Counted from the stretch's first letter, positions 35,773 through 45,435 are shown. The stretch: 64,000 bases of DNA from Inquilinus sp. Marseille-Q2685 (GCF_916619195.1 NZ_CAKAKL010000011.1:1-64000); one strand, 5' to 3'. A program made the numbers and translations. Notes: generated by a model not told the origin, from the sequence alone.

Positions 35773-37253
35773 GCTTTTCCGTCCAGCCCGGCGAGATCCA
35801 CGCGCTGCTCGGCGAGAACGGCGCCGGCAAGTCGACGCTGGTCAAATCCATCTACGGGCTGCTGCAGCCCGATGCCGGCGAGATCCTGTGGAACGGACAG
35901 CCGGTCCGTCCCTCCAGCCCGCACGAGGCCCGCCGCCTCGGCATCGGCATGGTGTTCCAGCACTTCTCGCTGTTCGAGGCCCTGACCGTGGCCGAGAACA
36001 TCGCGCTAGGCCTGGAGAGCCCGCCCGACCGGCGCGTCCTGGCCAAGCGCATCCGCGAGGTGTCCGAGGCCTACGGCCTGCCGCTGGACCCGCATCGCGA
36101 GATCCACACCCTGTCGGTCGGCGAGCGCCAGCGGGTCGAGATCGTGCGCTGCCTGCTGCAGGATCCGAAGCTGCTGATCATGGACGAGCCGACCTCGGTC
36201 CTGACCCCGCAGGAGGTGGAGCGGCTGTTCGAGACGCTGCGCCGCCTGGCGTCGGAAGGCTGCTCGATCCTCTACATCAGCCACAAGCTGCACGAGATCA
36301 AGGCGCTGTGCGGCCGGGCCACGATCATGCGCGCCGGCAAGGTCGTCGGCTCCTGCGACCCGGCGGTCGAGACCGCGCGCAGCATGGCGCAGATGATGAT
36401 CGGGGCCGAGCTGCGAACCTTGTCCCGCCGCGGCGCCCGTGGCGCGTCCGACCCGAAGCTGGTGGTGGAGGGCCTGAGCCTGCCCGCCGACGGGCCCTTT
36501 GGCACCGCGCTGAAGGAGATCGGCTTCACCGTCGGCGCCGGCGAGATCCTGGGCATCGCCGGCATCGCCGGCAACGGCCAGAACGAGCTGCTGCAGGCGC
36601 TGTCGGGCGAGCGGCGGGTGCGGCCCGCCGGCGCCATCCGCATCGCCGGCAAGCCGGCCGGGCAGATGAGCGCGGAGCAGCGCCGCCTGCTGGGCCTGTG
36701 CAGCGTGCCGGAGGAGCGCAACGGCCACGCCGCGGTGCCGGAGATGAGCCTGGCGGCCAACACGCTGCTGAGCGCCCGCAACCGCATGAAGCTGGCGCCC
36801 GGCGGGCTGATCCGCGCCGGCCTGGCCCGCCGCTATGCCGAGCGGGTGATCCACGAATTCGGCGTCAAGGCCCGCGGCGCCGAGGCGGCGGCCGGCAGCC
36901 TGTCCGGCGGCAACCTGCAGAAATACGTGGTCGGGCGCGAGGTGCTGCAGACACCCGAGGTCTTCATCGTGTCGCAGCCGACCTGGGGCGTCGACGCCGG
37001 CGCCGCCACCGCGATCCACCAGGCGCTGATGACCCTGGCCCAGAACGGCGCCGCGGTGGTGGTGATCTCGCAGGATCTCGACGAGCTGCTGCAGATCACC
37101 GACCGCCTTGCGGTGATCAATCTCGGCCGCCTGTCCGAGGCGCGGCCGACCGCCGAGATCTCGGTCGCCGAGATCGGCCTGCTGATGGGCGGGCTGCACG
37201 GGACCGAGCCGGCCGCGGCCGACCAGAAGGAGCCTGCCGTCCATGTCGCTTAG
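35682..37253 (+). CDS. ABC transporter ATP-binding protein, BmpA-type purine/nucleoside importer
   Basis: A 523-residue ATPase with two ABC domains, as in ribose- and nucleoside-type importers (NupO/YufO). The N-terminal half is complete: GENGAGKSTLVKSIYG, LSVGERQRVEIVRCLL, MDEPTSVL. The second half has a degenerate P-loop (GIAGNGQNELLQ) and signature LSGGNLQKYVVGRE. The ATG follows CAGGAGGCTGC inside the xdhC coding region. With the following two permeases and binding protein it makes a complete importer. Position in the purine operon points to purine bases or nucleosides. Confidence 0.92.
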   Translation: MDRNPGAGPARIELRGITKSFASLVANDGVSFSVQPGEIHALLGENGAGKSTLVKSIYGLLQPDAGEILWNGQPVRPSSPHEARRLGIGMVFQHFSLFEALTVAENIALGLESPPDRRVLAKRIREVSEAYGLPLDPHREIHTLSVGERQRVEIVRCLLQDPKLLIMDEPTSVLTPQEVERLFETLRRLASEGCSILYISHKLHEIKALCGRATIMRAGKVVGSCDPAVETARSMAQMMIGAELRTLSRRGARGASDPKLVVEGLSLPADGPFGTALKEIGFTVGAGEILGIAGIAGNGQNELLQALSGERRVRPAGAIRIAGKPAGQMSAEQRRLLGLCSVPEERNGHAAVPEMSLAANTLLSARNRMKLAPGGLIRAGLARRYAERVIHEFGVKARGAEAAAGSLSGGNLQKYVVGREVLQTPEVFIVSQPTWGVDAGAATAIHQALMTLAQNGAAVVVISQDLDELLQITDRLAVINLGRLSEARPTAEISVAEIGLLMGGLHGTEPAAADQKEPAVHVA

Positions 37254-38334
37254 GATCGAACCGCGCCGCGAGCCGTCGCGCGCCATGGTGTGGCTGACGC
37301 CGCTGATCGCCATCGCCCTGACCATCGCCAGCGGCTGGCTGCTGTTCCTGGCGCTGGGCCTGGACCCGGCCGAGACGCTGTACCAGTTTCTGATCGCGCC
37401 GGTCGAGACCTTCTACGGCTGGACCGAGCTGGGGGTGAAGGCAGCGCCGCTGATCCTGATCGCCACCGGCCTGGCCATCGGCTTCCGCGCCAATGTCTGG
37501 AACATCGGCGCCGAGGGCCAGCTGGTGATAGGCGCCATCGCCGCCGCCGCCGTGGCGCTGGGCTTCTGGGGCGAGGAGGGCTGGTGGATCCTGCCCGCCA
37601 TGTGCATCGCCGGCGCCCTGGGCGGCATGGCCTATGCCGCGATCCCGGCCTTCCTGAAGACCCGCTTCGACGTCAGCGAGATCCTGACCAGCCTGATGCT
37701 GACCTATGTCGCCTCGCTGGTGCTGGGCATCCTGGTGTTCGGTCCGTGGAAGGACCCGGACGGCTACAACTTCCCGCAGACCCGGATGTTCACCGACGCC
37801 GCCGTGCTGCCGATCCTGGTCGAAGGCACCCGGCTGCATCTCGGCGTGCTGGTGGCGGGGCTGGTCGCGGTCGGCGCCTGGTTCCTGATGGGCCGCACCG
37901 TGTTCGGCTTCCAGATCCAGGTGGTGGGCCAGGCCCCGGCCGCCGCCCGCTTCGCCGGCTTCAGCCGCAAGCGCGTGACCTGGTTCGCCCTGCTGCTGTC
38001 CGGCGCCCTGGCCGGGCTTGCCGGCACCTTCGAGGCGGCGGGCCCGATCGGCCAGCTGATCCCGCAGCTGACGCCGGGCTATGGCTTCACCGCCATCATC
38101 GTCGCCTTCCTGGGCCGGCTGCACCCGATCGGCATCGTCGCCGCCGGGCTGGTCATGGCCCTGTCCTATATCGGCGGCGAGAACGCCCAGGTCTCCGCCG
38201 GGCTGCCGACCGCAGCGACCGGCGTGTTCCAGGGCATGCTGCTGTTCTACCTGCTGGCCGCCGACGTGCTGGTCCGCTACCGCCTGCGCTGGGCCTCGGC
38301 CAAGCCCGTGCCCGAACCCATGACGGTGTCGTGA
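37243..38334 (+). CDS. ABC transporter permease 1 (BmpA-type)
   Basis: A 363-residue inner-membrane permease of the branched-chain/ribose BPD-transport family, with about ten hydrophobic helices. NVWNIGAEGQLVIGAIAAA is the signature loop of NupP-type permeases. It starts 11 bases before the ATPase gene ends, and its TGA overlaps the ATG of permease 2, so all three are translationally coupled. Confidence 0.92.
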   Translation: MSLRIEPRREPSRAMVWLTPLIAIALTIASGWLLFLALGLDPAETLYQFLIAPVETFYGWTELGVKAAPLILIATGLAIGFRANVWNIGAEGQLVIGAIAAAAVALGFWGEEGWWILPAMCIAGALGGMAYAAIPAFLKTRFDVSEILTSLMLTYVASLVLGILVFGPWKDPDGYNFPQTRMFTDAAVLPILVEGTRLHLGVLVAGLVAVGAWFLMGRTVFGFQIQVVGQAPAAARFAGFSRKRVTWFALLLSGALAGLAGTFEAAGPIGQLIPQLTPGYGFTAIIVAFLGRLHPIGIVAAGLVMALSYIGGENAQVSAGLPTAATGVFQGMLLFYLLAADVLVRYRLRWASAKPVPEPMTVS

Positions 38335-39257
38335 TGGATATCCTGGTTCTGATCGCCGCGACGGTGATCACCGCGGCCACCCCTCTGCTCCTCGCCGCAC
38401 TGGGCGAGCTGGTGGTCGAGCGCTCCGGCGTCCTCAACCTCGGCGTCGAGGGCATGATGCTGATCGGCGCGGTCACCGGCTTCGCCGTGACCTTCACCAC
38501 CGGCCAGCCGGCGCTGGGCATCCTGGCCGCGGCCCTGGCCGGCACGGCGATGGCGCTGATCTTCGCCGTGCTGACCCTGACGCTGATGGCCAACCAGGTC
38601 GCCACCGGCCTGGCCCTGACCATCTTCGGCGTGGGCTTGAGCGCCCTGCTCGGCGCCGGCTTCGTCGGGCACCCGATCGCGCCGCTGCCGAAGCTGTCGC
38701 TGCCGGTGCTGACCGACCTTCCGGTCGTCGGGCCGCTGCTGTTCGGCCAGGACGCGCTGGTCTACCTGTCGGTCGCGATGACCATCGGCGTGGCCTGGTT
38801 CCTGAAGCGCAGCCGCGCCGGGCTGGTGCTGCGTGCGGTCGGGGAATCGGCGGAATCGGCGCATTCGATTGGCCATCCGGTGCTGCTGGTGCGATACCTG
38901 GCCTGCCTGTTCGGCGGCGCCATGGCCGGGCTGGCCGGGGCCTTCCTGTCGCTGTCCTACACGCCGCTGTGGATCGAGGGCATGACCGCCGGCCGCGGCT
39001 GGATCGCGCTGGCGCTGGTGGTGTTCGGGTCCTGGCGGCCCTGGCGCGTGCTGCTGGGCGCCTATCTGTTCGGCGGCGTCACCATCCTGCAGCTGCACGC
39101 CCAGGGCATCGGCGGCATCGAGGTGCCGCCGCAGGTCTTCACCATGCTGCCCTATCTCGCCACCATCGCGGTGCTGGTGATCATCGCCGCGGGCCCATGG
39201 CGCGGCCGGCTGCAGGCGCCGGCGGCGCTGGGCAAGCCGTTCCGCCCTTCCGTCTGA
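38334..39257 (+). CDS. ABC transporter permease 2 (BmpA-type)
   Basis: A 307-residue permease pairing with the preceding one, as NupQ does with NupP. The signature GVLNLGVEGMMLIGAV is near the N-terminus and RAVGESAESAHSIGHPVLLVRY is the cytoplasmic coupling loop. About eight to nine hydrophobic helices. Start overlaps the previous stop (TGATG). Confidence 0.92.
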   Translation: MDILVLIAATVITAATPLLLAALGELVVERSGVLNLGVEGMMLIGAVTGFAVTFTTGQPALGILAAALAGTAMALIFAVLTLTLMANQVATGLALTIFGVGLSALLGAGFVGHPIAPLPKLSLPVLTDLPVVGPLLFGQDALVYLSVAMTIGVAWFLKRSRAGLVLRAVGESAESAHSIGHPVLLVRYLACLFGGAMAGLAGAFLSLSYTPLWIEGMTAGRGWIALALVVFGSWRPWRVLLGAYLFGGVTILQLHAQGIGGIEVPPQVFTMLPYLATIAVLVIIAAGPWRGRLQAPAALGKPFRPSV

Positions 39258-39302
39258 GCGGCGGATCGCTATCATCGGATGAATCACAACAAGGAGGTCT
39301 TC

Positions 39303-40382
39303 ATGTCGATGCGCTTCTCCCGCCGGTCGGTTCTGGCGGGCTCCGCGGCCACCCTGGCGACGACGATCCTGCCCGGCCGGGTCTGGTCGGCCGAGCCGCT
39401 GAAGGTCGGCTTCATCTATATCGGGCCGATCGGCGACTATGGCTGGACCCACGGGCACGACCTCGCCCGCCGCGAGATCGAGGCGCATTTCGGCGACAAG
39501 GTGAAGACCAGCTATGTCGAGAGCGTGCCGGAAGGCCCGGACGCCGAGCGCGTGCTGCGCCAGCTGGCCCAGGCCGGCAACGAGCTGATCTTCACCACCT
39601 CCTTCGGCTACATGAACCCGACGATCCGGGCGGCCAAGCAGTTCCCGAAGGTGAAGTTCGAGCACGCCACCGGCTATCAGACCGCGCCGAATGTCAGCAC
39701 CTACAACGCCCGCTTCCACGAGGGGCGCGCGGTGTGCGGCACCATCGCCGGCCACATGACCAAGTCCGGCATCACCGGCTATATCGGCTCGGTCCCCATC
39801 CCCGAGGTGGTGATGGGCATCAACGCCTACACCCTGGCGGCCCGGAAGATCCGCCCGGACATGAAGGTGAAGGTGATCTGGGTCAACAGCTGGTACGACC
39901 CGGGCAAGGAGAGCGACGGCGCCAAGGCGCTGATCGACGGCGGCGCCGACATCCTGTGCCAGCACACCGACAGCCCGGCCGCGATCCAGGTGGCGGAGGC
40001 GCGCGGCGTCCACGGCTTCGGCCAGGCGTCGGACATGCGCAACTTCGCGCCCAAGGCGCAGCTGACCGCGATCATCGACGAATGGGGGCCGTACTATATC
40101 GAGCGGGTGCAGGCCGTGCTCGACGGCACCTGGAAGTCCTCCAGCGTCTGGTGGGGCTTCAAGCACGGCATGGTCAAGCTGGCGCCGTACAACGAGGCGA
40201 TCCCGGCCGAGGTCGTGGCCGCGGCGGAGAAGACCAAGGCCGACATCATCGCCGGGACGCTCAACCCCTTCGCCGGCCCGATCAAGAACCAGAAGGGCGA
40301 GCTGGTCGTGCCCGAGGGCAAGGCCCTGAGCGACGACGAGATCGCCAAGATGGACTGGTATGTCGAGGGAGTCGAAGCGTAA
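39303..40382 (+). CDS. BMP-family substrate-binding protein
   Basis: The periplasmic binding protein of the importer, 359 residues. The leader RFSRRSVLAGSAATLATTI has a twin-arginine pattern and cleavage near VWSA. The mature protein follows the BmpA fold (VGFIYIGPIGDYGWTHGHD, HTDSPAAIQVAEARGVHGFG). I chose the ATG at 39303 for its perfect AAGGAGGT site. This subgroup (basic membrane protein, purine-cluster type) is commonly linked with xanthine dehydrogenase operons. Confidence 0.92.
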   Translation: MSMRFSRRSVLAGSAATLATTILPGRVWSAEPLKVGFIYIGPIGDYGWTHGHDLARREIEAHFGDKVKTSYVESVPEGPDAERVLRQLAQAGNELIFTTSFGYMNPTIRAAKQFPKVKFEHATGYQTAPNVSTYNARFHEGRAVCGTIAGHMTKSGITGYIGSVPIPEVVMGINAYTLAARKIRPDMKVKVIWVNSWYDPGKESDGAKALIDGGADILCQHTDSPAAIQVAEARGVHGFGQASDMRNFAPKAQLTAIIDEWGPYYIERVQAVLDGTWKSSSVWWGFKHGMVKLAPYNEAIPAEVVAAAEKTKADIIAGTLNPFAGPIKNQKGELVVPEGKALSDDEIAKMDWYVEGVEA

Positions 40383-40427
40383 CGCGCAGATCGGATGCTG
40401 ATGCTCGCGATCGCCATCCCTCATATC

Positions 40428-40557
40428 CTCCCCCTCCCCTTGCGGGAGGGGCAGGGGGAGGGGGTTGTCGGTGGCGGGCTCAGACATCTTTCTTCGCTGA
40501 CAGTTCTGGCGGTGCCAGCCCCTCCCCCTGCCCCCCTCCCGCAAGGGGAGGGGGAGA
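40428..40557. repeat. GC-rich inverted repeat (family E, copy 1)
   Basis: CTCCCCCTCCCCTTGCGGGAGGGG opens the element and CCCCTCCCGCAAGGGGAGGGGGAG closes it as the inverse, with a unique ~70-base middle. Copies at 50344 and at the window end (63866). It falls between the binding-protein gene and the cysteine desulfurase, splitting the otherwise tight operon. Confidence 0.75.
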
Positions 40558-40595
40558 GTTTCTTTTCTTGCCGAATGCGCTCCGGCGGCTTCGTC

Positions 40596-41729
40596 ATGAC
40601 CGCCCCCCTCTATCTCGATCACCTCGCCTCCACCCCGCTGGATCCGGAGGTGCTGGACGCGATGCGGCCGTGGCTGGACCCGGCCGCGGTCGGCAATCCG
40701 CATGCGGCGCGGCACCGGCCGGGCTGGCGGGCGGCGGAGGCGATCGATGCCGCGCGGGCCGAGGTGGCGGCGCTGATAGGCGCCCGGCCGGGCGAGATCC
40801 TGTTCACCGGCGGCGCCACCGAGGCCAACAACCTGGCCCTGCTGGGCGGCACGCCCGAAGGCTGGCCCGTGATCGCCTCGGCGATCGAGCATCCCAGCGT
40901 CCTGGCCTGCCTGCCGGAGCTGGCGGCCCGCGGCCATCGCACCGCCACCCTGCCGATCGGGCCGGACGGCACTGCCGACCTCGACGCGCTGAAGTCGCTG
41001 CTGGGCGGGCGCCCGGCCCTGGTCTCGCTGATGGCGGCGAACAACGAGATCGGCACGGTCCAGCCGCTGGCGGAGGCGGCCCGGATCTGCGCCGAGACCG
41101 GCGCGCTGCTGCACACGGATGCGGTGCAGATCCTGTCGACCGGCGCCATCGACGTCCGCGTCCTCGACCTCGCCTTCCTCAGCCTGTCCGGGCACAAGCT
41201 GTACGGTCCGATGGGGATCGGCGCCCTGTTCGTGCGCGAGGGCACGGCGCTGCGCCCCCTCCTCCATGGCGGCGGCCAGCAGGAGGGGCGCCGGGCCGGC
41301 ACCCTGCCGACCGCGCTCTGCGTCGGGCTCGGCACTGCCTGCCGCATCGCCCGGCAGCGCCGGACGGCCGATGCGCGGCGCCTGACCGCGCTGCGCGAGC
41401 GGCTGTTCGGGGCGGAGCAACAAGCCCTGCCCGGCCTGCGCCGCAACGGCTCCAAGGATCACGGCTTGCCCCGCTGCCTGAATGTCAGCCTGGCCGGCCC
41501 GGACGCGGCCGACCTGCTGCTCGACCTGCCCGACCCGGCGCTGTCCACCGGCTCCGCCTGCTCCACCGGCAGCCCGGAGCCGTCGCATGTGCTGCGCGCC
41601 ATCGGCCTGTCGCCGGAGGAGGCTTACGGCAGCCTGCGCTTCGGCCTCGGCCGTGGCACCAGCGAGGCCGATGTCGACCGGGCGGCGGCGCGGCTGGCAG
41701 AGGCGGTCAGAGCGCGAGGTCGGGGCTGA
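40596..41729 (+). CDS. Cysteine desulfurase (NifS/IscS class V aminotransferase)
   Basis: A 377-residue PLP enzyme releasing sulfur from cysteine as persulfide. Motifs: LYLDHLASTPLDPEVLDAM, GATEANNLAL, AANNEIGTVQPLAE, the PLP Lys in LSLSGHKLYGPMG, and the persulfide Cys in STGSACSTGSPEPSH. In Rhodobacter capsulatus a dedicated desulfurase (Nfs4) works with XdhC to add the essential sulfido ligand to the XDH cofactor. The position behind xdhABC suggests the same job here (inference). No isc or suf scaffold genes are adjacent. The start is not firm; an ATG at 40575 is in frame. Confidence 0.88.
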   Translation: MTAPLYLDHLASTPLDPEVLDAMRPWLDPAAVGNPHAARHRPGWRAAEAIDAARAEVAALIGARPGEILFTGGATEANNLALLGGTPEGWPVIASAIEHPSVLACLPELAARGHRTATLPIGPDGTADLDALKSLLGGRPALVSLMAANNEIGTVQPLAEAARICAETGALLHTDAVQILSTGAIDVRVLDLAFLSLSGHKLYGPMGIGALFVREGTALRPLLHGGGQQEGRRAGTLPTALCVGLGTACRIARQRRTADARRLTALRERLFGAEQQALPGLRRNGSKDHGLPRCLNVSLAGPDAADLLLDLPDPALSTGSACSTGSPEPSHVLRAIGLSPEEAYGSLRFGLGRGTSEADVDRAAARLAEAVRARGRG

Positions 41730-42618
41730 GCCGCGCCCGCGTGTGCTCCACCAGATAGTCCGAGAACACCCGCACCTTGGCCGGCAGGAAGCTGCGATGC
41801 GGGTACAGCCCCGCCAGCACCACCGGCTCCGGCGGATGGTCGGGCAGCACCACCTGCAGCGCGCCGCTGCGCAGATGCGCCGCCACCTCCCACACCGGCT
41901 TCATGACGATGCCGCGGCCGGCCAGCGCCCATTCCGTCAGCACGTCGCCGTCATCGGCGTCGAAGCTGCCGCGCACCGGCACCTTGGACGGGCCGCCCTT
42001 CCCCTCCAGCGTCCACTGGTACTGCCGCGATCCCGGGAAGCGCAGCAGCAGGCAGTTGTGGCCCACCAGCTCCTCGGGCGTCTTCGGATTACCCTGGGCC
42101 TCGAGATAGGACGGCGCCGCGCACAGCACCCGCCGACAATCGGCGATCTTGCGCAGCACGAAGCTGGAATCCCGCAGCTCCGCCATGCGGATCGCCAGGT
42201 CGACCGCCTCGCCCAGCAGGTCGAGCAGGTGGTCGGACAGGCGCAGCCGGACCTCGACCCGGGGATAGAGCTCGTGGAACTGCGGCACAAGCGGCGCCAG
42301 GATGCGGCGGCCGAAGCCGAGCGGCGCGGTCACCCGCAGGCTGCCCGAGGGCACGCCGCTGGTGGTGGCGACGCTGGTCTCCGCCCGCTCCACCGCGTCC
42401 AGCACCACCAGGCAGTGGCGGTAGAAGGTCTGGCCGTGCTCGGTGGTCTGCACCTGGCGCGTGGTGCGGTTCAGCAGGCGGACGCCGAGATGCTGCTCCA
42501 GCTGCTGGATGCGGTGGCTGACCACGGCCGGCGACATGCGCACCTGCCGGCCGGCCGCCGACAGGCTGCCGAGCTCGACCACGCGCACGAAGACCCGCAT
42601 GTTCTCCAGCAGCGCCAA
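41707..42618 (-). CDS. LysR-type transcriptional regulator
   Basis: A 303-residue LTTR of the CrgA/aaeR-like group. The TTG at 42618 follows GGGAGCACGGA and gives the usual family N-terminus ahead of MRVFVRVVELGSLSAAGRQVRMS. HTH continues VSHRIQQLEQHLGVRLLNRTTR. It overlaps the end of the convergent cysteine desulfurase by 23 bases and is divergent from puuD with ~160 bases between. Likely controls puuD or the urate/purine genes. Confidence 0.92.
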   Translation of the reverse strand: MALLENMRVFVRVVELGSLSAAGRQVRMSPAVVSHRIQQLEQHLGVRLLNRTTRQVQTTEHGQTFYRHCLVVLDAVERAETSVATTSGVPSGSLRVTAPLGFGRRILAPLVPQFHELYPRVEVRLRLSDHLLDLLGEAVDLAIRMAELRDSSFVLRKIADCRRVLCAAPSYLEAQGNPKTPEELVGHNCLLLRFPGSRQYQWTLEGKGGPSKVPVRGSFDADDGDVLTEWALAGRGIVMKPVWEVAAHLRSGALQVVLPDHPPEPVVLAGLYPHRSFLPAKVRVFSDYLVEHTRARLSPDLAL

Positions 42619-42676
42619 TCCGTGCTCCCTGTTCCTCGAGGCGATTCTGGGCGCATCCGCCGGATGGGATTATAGC

Positions 42677-42694
42677 CTTTCTTTTGAAAGTGCT
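42677..42694. promoter_or_regulatory. Candidate purine-regulon operator, site 2
   Basis: CTTTC-TTTT-GAAAG is a perfect interrupted palindrome in the divergent LysR/puuD region. The overlapping TTTGAAAGTGCT (42683-42694) is identical to a site ahead of 8-oxoguanine deaminase. Confidence 0.45.
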
Positions 42695-42780
42695 GTGGTC
42701 CGCCCGCGCTTCCCCCGCCACGGCGATGGCCATTAGGCTGGCTGGAACGGATAATCAGCCAGGACGGCGGAGGCGGCGGC

Positions 42781-44058
42781 ATGGAGCCGATCATCTGGGA
42801 ATGGATCAACTTCGTGGCCCGCTGGGTGCACGTGATCACCGCCATCGCCTGGATCGGCTCGTCCTTCTACTTCGTCGCCCTCGACCTCAGCCTGAAGAAG
42901 CGCGAGGACCTGCCGGCCGGTGCCGGCGGCGAGGCCTGGCAGATCCATGGCGGCGGCTTCTACAACATGGTCAAGTACCTGGTGGCGCCGGACCGGCTGC
43001 CGAAGGAGCTGACCTGGTTCAAATGGGAGGCCTACTCCACCTGGATCAGCGGCTTCTTCCTGCTCTGCGTCCTGTACTACCGCGGCGCCGATCTGTTCCT
43101 GATCGACCCGCAGGTGTCGCTGGTCTCGCCGAAGGAGGCGATCGCGATCAGCGTGGTCAGCCTGGCCCTGGGCTGGCTGGCCTATGACCTGTTATGCAAG
43201 TCGCCGCTGGGCGAGAGCGACGTCAAGCTGGCGGCCGCCGGCTTCGTGGTGCTGGTCGCGGCGGCCTACGGCTTTTCCCAGGTGTTCAGCGGCCGCGGCG
43301 CCATGCTGCAGATGGGCGCGCTGATCGGCACCATGATGGTGGCCAACGTCTTCTTCCTGATCATCCCGAACCAGCGCAAGGTGGTGGATGCCCTGCTGGC
43401 CGGCCAGTCGCCGGACCCGAAGCTGGGCCGGCAGGCCAAGCAGCGCTCGCTGCACAACAACTACCTGACCCTGCCGGTGCTGTTCCTGATGCTGAGCAAC
43501 CACTACCCGCTGGCCTTCGGGTCGCACTACGCCTGGGTGATGACGGCGCTGGTGCTGGTGATGGGCGGCGTGATCCGGCACTTCTTCAACTCGCGCCACG
43601 CCGGCAAGGCGACGCCGTGGTGGACCTGGGGCGCGGCCGCGGCCTGCATGGCGGCGATCGTCTGGCTGTCCACCCTGCCGCCGCCGCGCGAGCACGAGGT
43701 GGCGACCGCGACCAAACCCTGGATCGCGACGCAGCCCGCGGCGCCCGCGCAGGCCGCTGCGGCGGCGGACCCGAAGCTGGTGTCCTTCACCCCCGTCTCC
43801 TTCGCCCAGGTCACCGACATCGTCGTCTCCCGCTGCAGCATGTGCCATTCCACCATGCCCGGCTGGGAGGGCATCCACGAGGCGCCGCGCGGCGTGCTGC
43901 TGGACTCGCCGGAGGAGATCCGGCGCCATGCCGGCCTGATCCGCTTGCAGGCGGTGCTGACCCATGCCATGCCGCCGGCCAATGTCAGCCAGATCACCCC
44001 GGAGGAGCGCGAGCTCCTGGGGCGCTGGACGGCCGATCCCGACATGGCCGTGCAGTAG
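42781..44058 (+). CDS. puuD: Membrane urate hydroxylase with C-terminal cytochrome c
   Basis: PuuD oxidises urate to 5-hydroxyisourate, delivering electrons to the respiratory chain rather than making H2O2 as soluble uricase does. The N-terminal ~300 residues hold about eight transmembrane helices (starting EWINFVARWVHVITAIAWIGSSFYFVA). The C-terminal cytochrome c domain has one heme site C352-SM-C355-H356 and a later Met ligand candidate (HAMPPANVS). At 425 residues it is full length. guaD follows 14 bases after. Confidence 0.94.
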   Translation: MEPIIWEWINFVARWVHVITAIAWIGSSFYFVALDLSLKKREDLPAGAGGEAWQIHGGGFYNMVKYLVAPDRLPKELTWFKWEAYSTWISGFFLLCVLYYRGADLFLIDPQVSLVSPKEAIAISVVSLALGWLAYDLLCKSPLGESDVKLAAAGFVVLVAAAYGFSQVFSGRGAMLQMGALIGTMMVANVFFLIIPNQRKVVDALLAGQSPDPKLGRQAKQRSLHNNYLTLPVLFLMLSNHYPLAFGSHYAWVMTALVLVMGGVIRHFFNSRHAGKATPWWTWGAAAACMAAIVWLSTLPPPREHEVATATKPWIATQPAAPAQAAAAADPKLVSFTPVSFAQVTDIVVSRCSMCHSTMPGWEGIHEAPRGVLLDSPEEIRRHAGLIRLQAVLTHAMPPANVSQITPEERELLGRWTADPDMAVQ

Positions 44059-44072
44059 CAAGGATTGATGCG

Positions 44073-45416
44073 ATGATCCCACCCGCCCTCGCCGCCATCC
44101 GTGGCCGGATCCTGAGCTTCCTCGCCACCCCGAAGGGCGCCGGCGACGCCGCCAGCTATCGCTACATCCCGGACGGGGTGGTGGTCGTCGAGGCCGGCAG
44201 GATCGCCCGGGTCGGCCCGGCCGCCGAGATGCTGCCGACGCTGCCGCCCGGCACCGCGGTGGACCATTATCCGGACGAGCTGATCCTGCCCGGCTTCATC
44301 GACGCGCATCTGCACTTCCCGCAGACCCAGGTGATCGCCTCCTACGGCGCGCAGCTGCTGGACTGGCTGCAGAAATACACCTTCGTGGCCGAGCAGCGTT
44401 ACGCCGACCAGGCCTATGCCGAGCGCCAGGCGGAATGGTTCCTGCACGAGCTGCTGGCCAACGGCACCACCACCGCCGCGGTGTACGGGTCGGTCCACCC
44501 GGAATCGGCGGAAGCGATCTTCTCCGCATCGGAGATGCTGGGCACCGGCATGATCGCCGGCAAGGTGATGATGGACCGCAACGCCCCGCCCGGCCTGCTG
44601 GACACCGCCCAGTCCTCCTATGACGACAGCAAACGGCTGCTGAAGACCTGGCACGGCAACGACCGCCAGCGCTATGCCATCACCCCGCGTTTCGCCATCA
44701 CCTCGACCGAGGCGCAGCTGGAGGCGGCGGGTGCCTTGGCCCGCGAGTTCCCGGACGCCTATGTCCAGACCCACATCGCCGAGAACCTGAAGGAGATCGA
44801 GGCGGTGAAGCAGCTGTTCCCGGACAGCCGCGACTATCTCGACGTCTACGACCGCTACGGCCTGTTAGGCCCCAGGACCCTGTTCGGCCATTGCATCCAT
44901 CTCAAGGAGCGCGAGCGGGCGCGCATGGCCGAGACCGGCTCGGTCGCCGTGTTCTGCCCGACCTCGAACCTGTTCATCGGCAGCGGCCTGTTCCCGATGC
45001 GGGAGCTGGCGCGGCGCGACCCGCCGGTGCGGATCGCGGCCGCCACCGATGTCGGCGGCGGCACCAGCTATTCGATGCTGCGCACGCTGGGCGAGAGCTA
45101 CAAGGTGCAGCAGCTGCAGGGCACCAACCTGTCGGCGCTGGAGGCCTTCCACCTGGTTACCGCCGGCAACGCCGAGGCTTTGGGCCTGCAGGACGAGATC
45201 GGCACTGTCGCCCCCGGCCGCTTTGCCGACCTGGTGGTGCTGGACGCCCGCGCCACCGCCGCCATGGCGCACCGGATGGAGGCGGTCGAGGCCGATCTCG
45301 AGGAAGAACTGTTCATCCTCATGACTTTGGGGGATGATCGGTCGGTGAAGGCGACCTATGTCCAGGGCCGCCGCGTGCACGAACGGGAGGGAACGCGCAG
45401 CCGGTCACCGGCCTGA
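44073..45416 (+). CDS. guaD: Guanine deaminase
   Basis: A zinc amidohydrolase converting guanine to xanthine. The 447-residue protein has the metal-binding HxH in PGFIDAHLHFPQT, QTHIAENLKEIEAV, FGHCIHL and the ATDVGGGTSYSML motif with the metal-site Asp. The YGAQLLDWLQKYTFVAE segment is specific to guanine deaminases. AAGGATTGATGCG precedes the ATG. Placed directly after puuD. Confidence 0.95.
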   Translation: MIPPALAAIRGRILSFLATPKGAGDAASYRYIPDGVVVVEAGRIARVGPAAEMLPTLPPGTAVDHYPDELILPGFIDAHLHFPQTQVIASYGAQLLDWLQKYTFVAEQRYADQAYAERQAEWFLHELLANGTTTAAVYGSVHPESAEAIFSASEMLGTGMIAGKVMMDRNAPPGLLDTAQSSYDDSKRLLKTWHGNDRQRYAITPRFAITSTEAQLEAAGALAREFPDAYVQTHIAENLKEIEAVKQLFPDSRDYLDVYDRYGLLGPRTLFGHCIHLKERERARMAETGSVAVFCPTSNLFIGSGLFPMRELARRDPPVRIAAATDVGGGTSYSMLRTLGESYKVQQLQGTNLSALEAFHLVTAGNAEALGLQDEIGTVAPGRFADLVVLDARATAAMAHRMEAVEADLEEELFILMTLGDDRSVKATYVQGRRVHEREGTRSRSPA

Positions 45417-45435
45417 GCGTCCAGTCAGGAGCGCC

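Noticed and set aside
38277-41588. 1103-codon minus-strand open frame opposite the permease, binding protein and desulfurase genes
   Set aside because: Same reason: codon third-position GC of the real genes keeps the reverse frame open.
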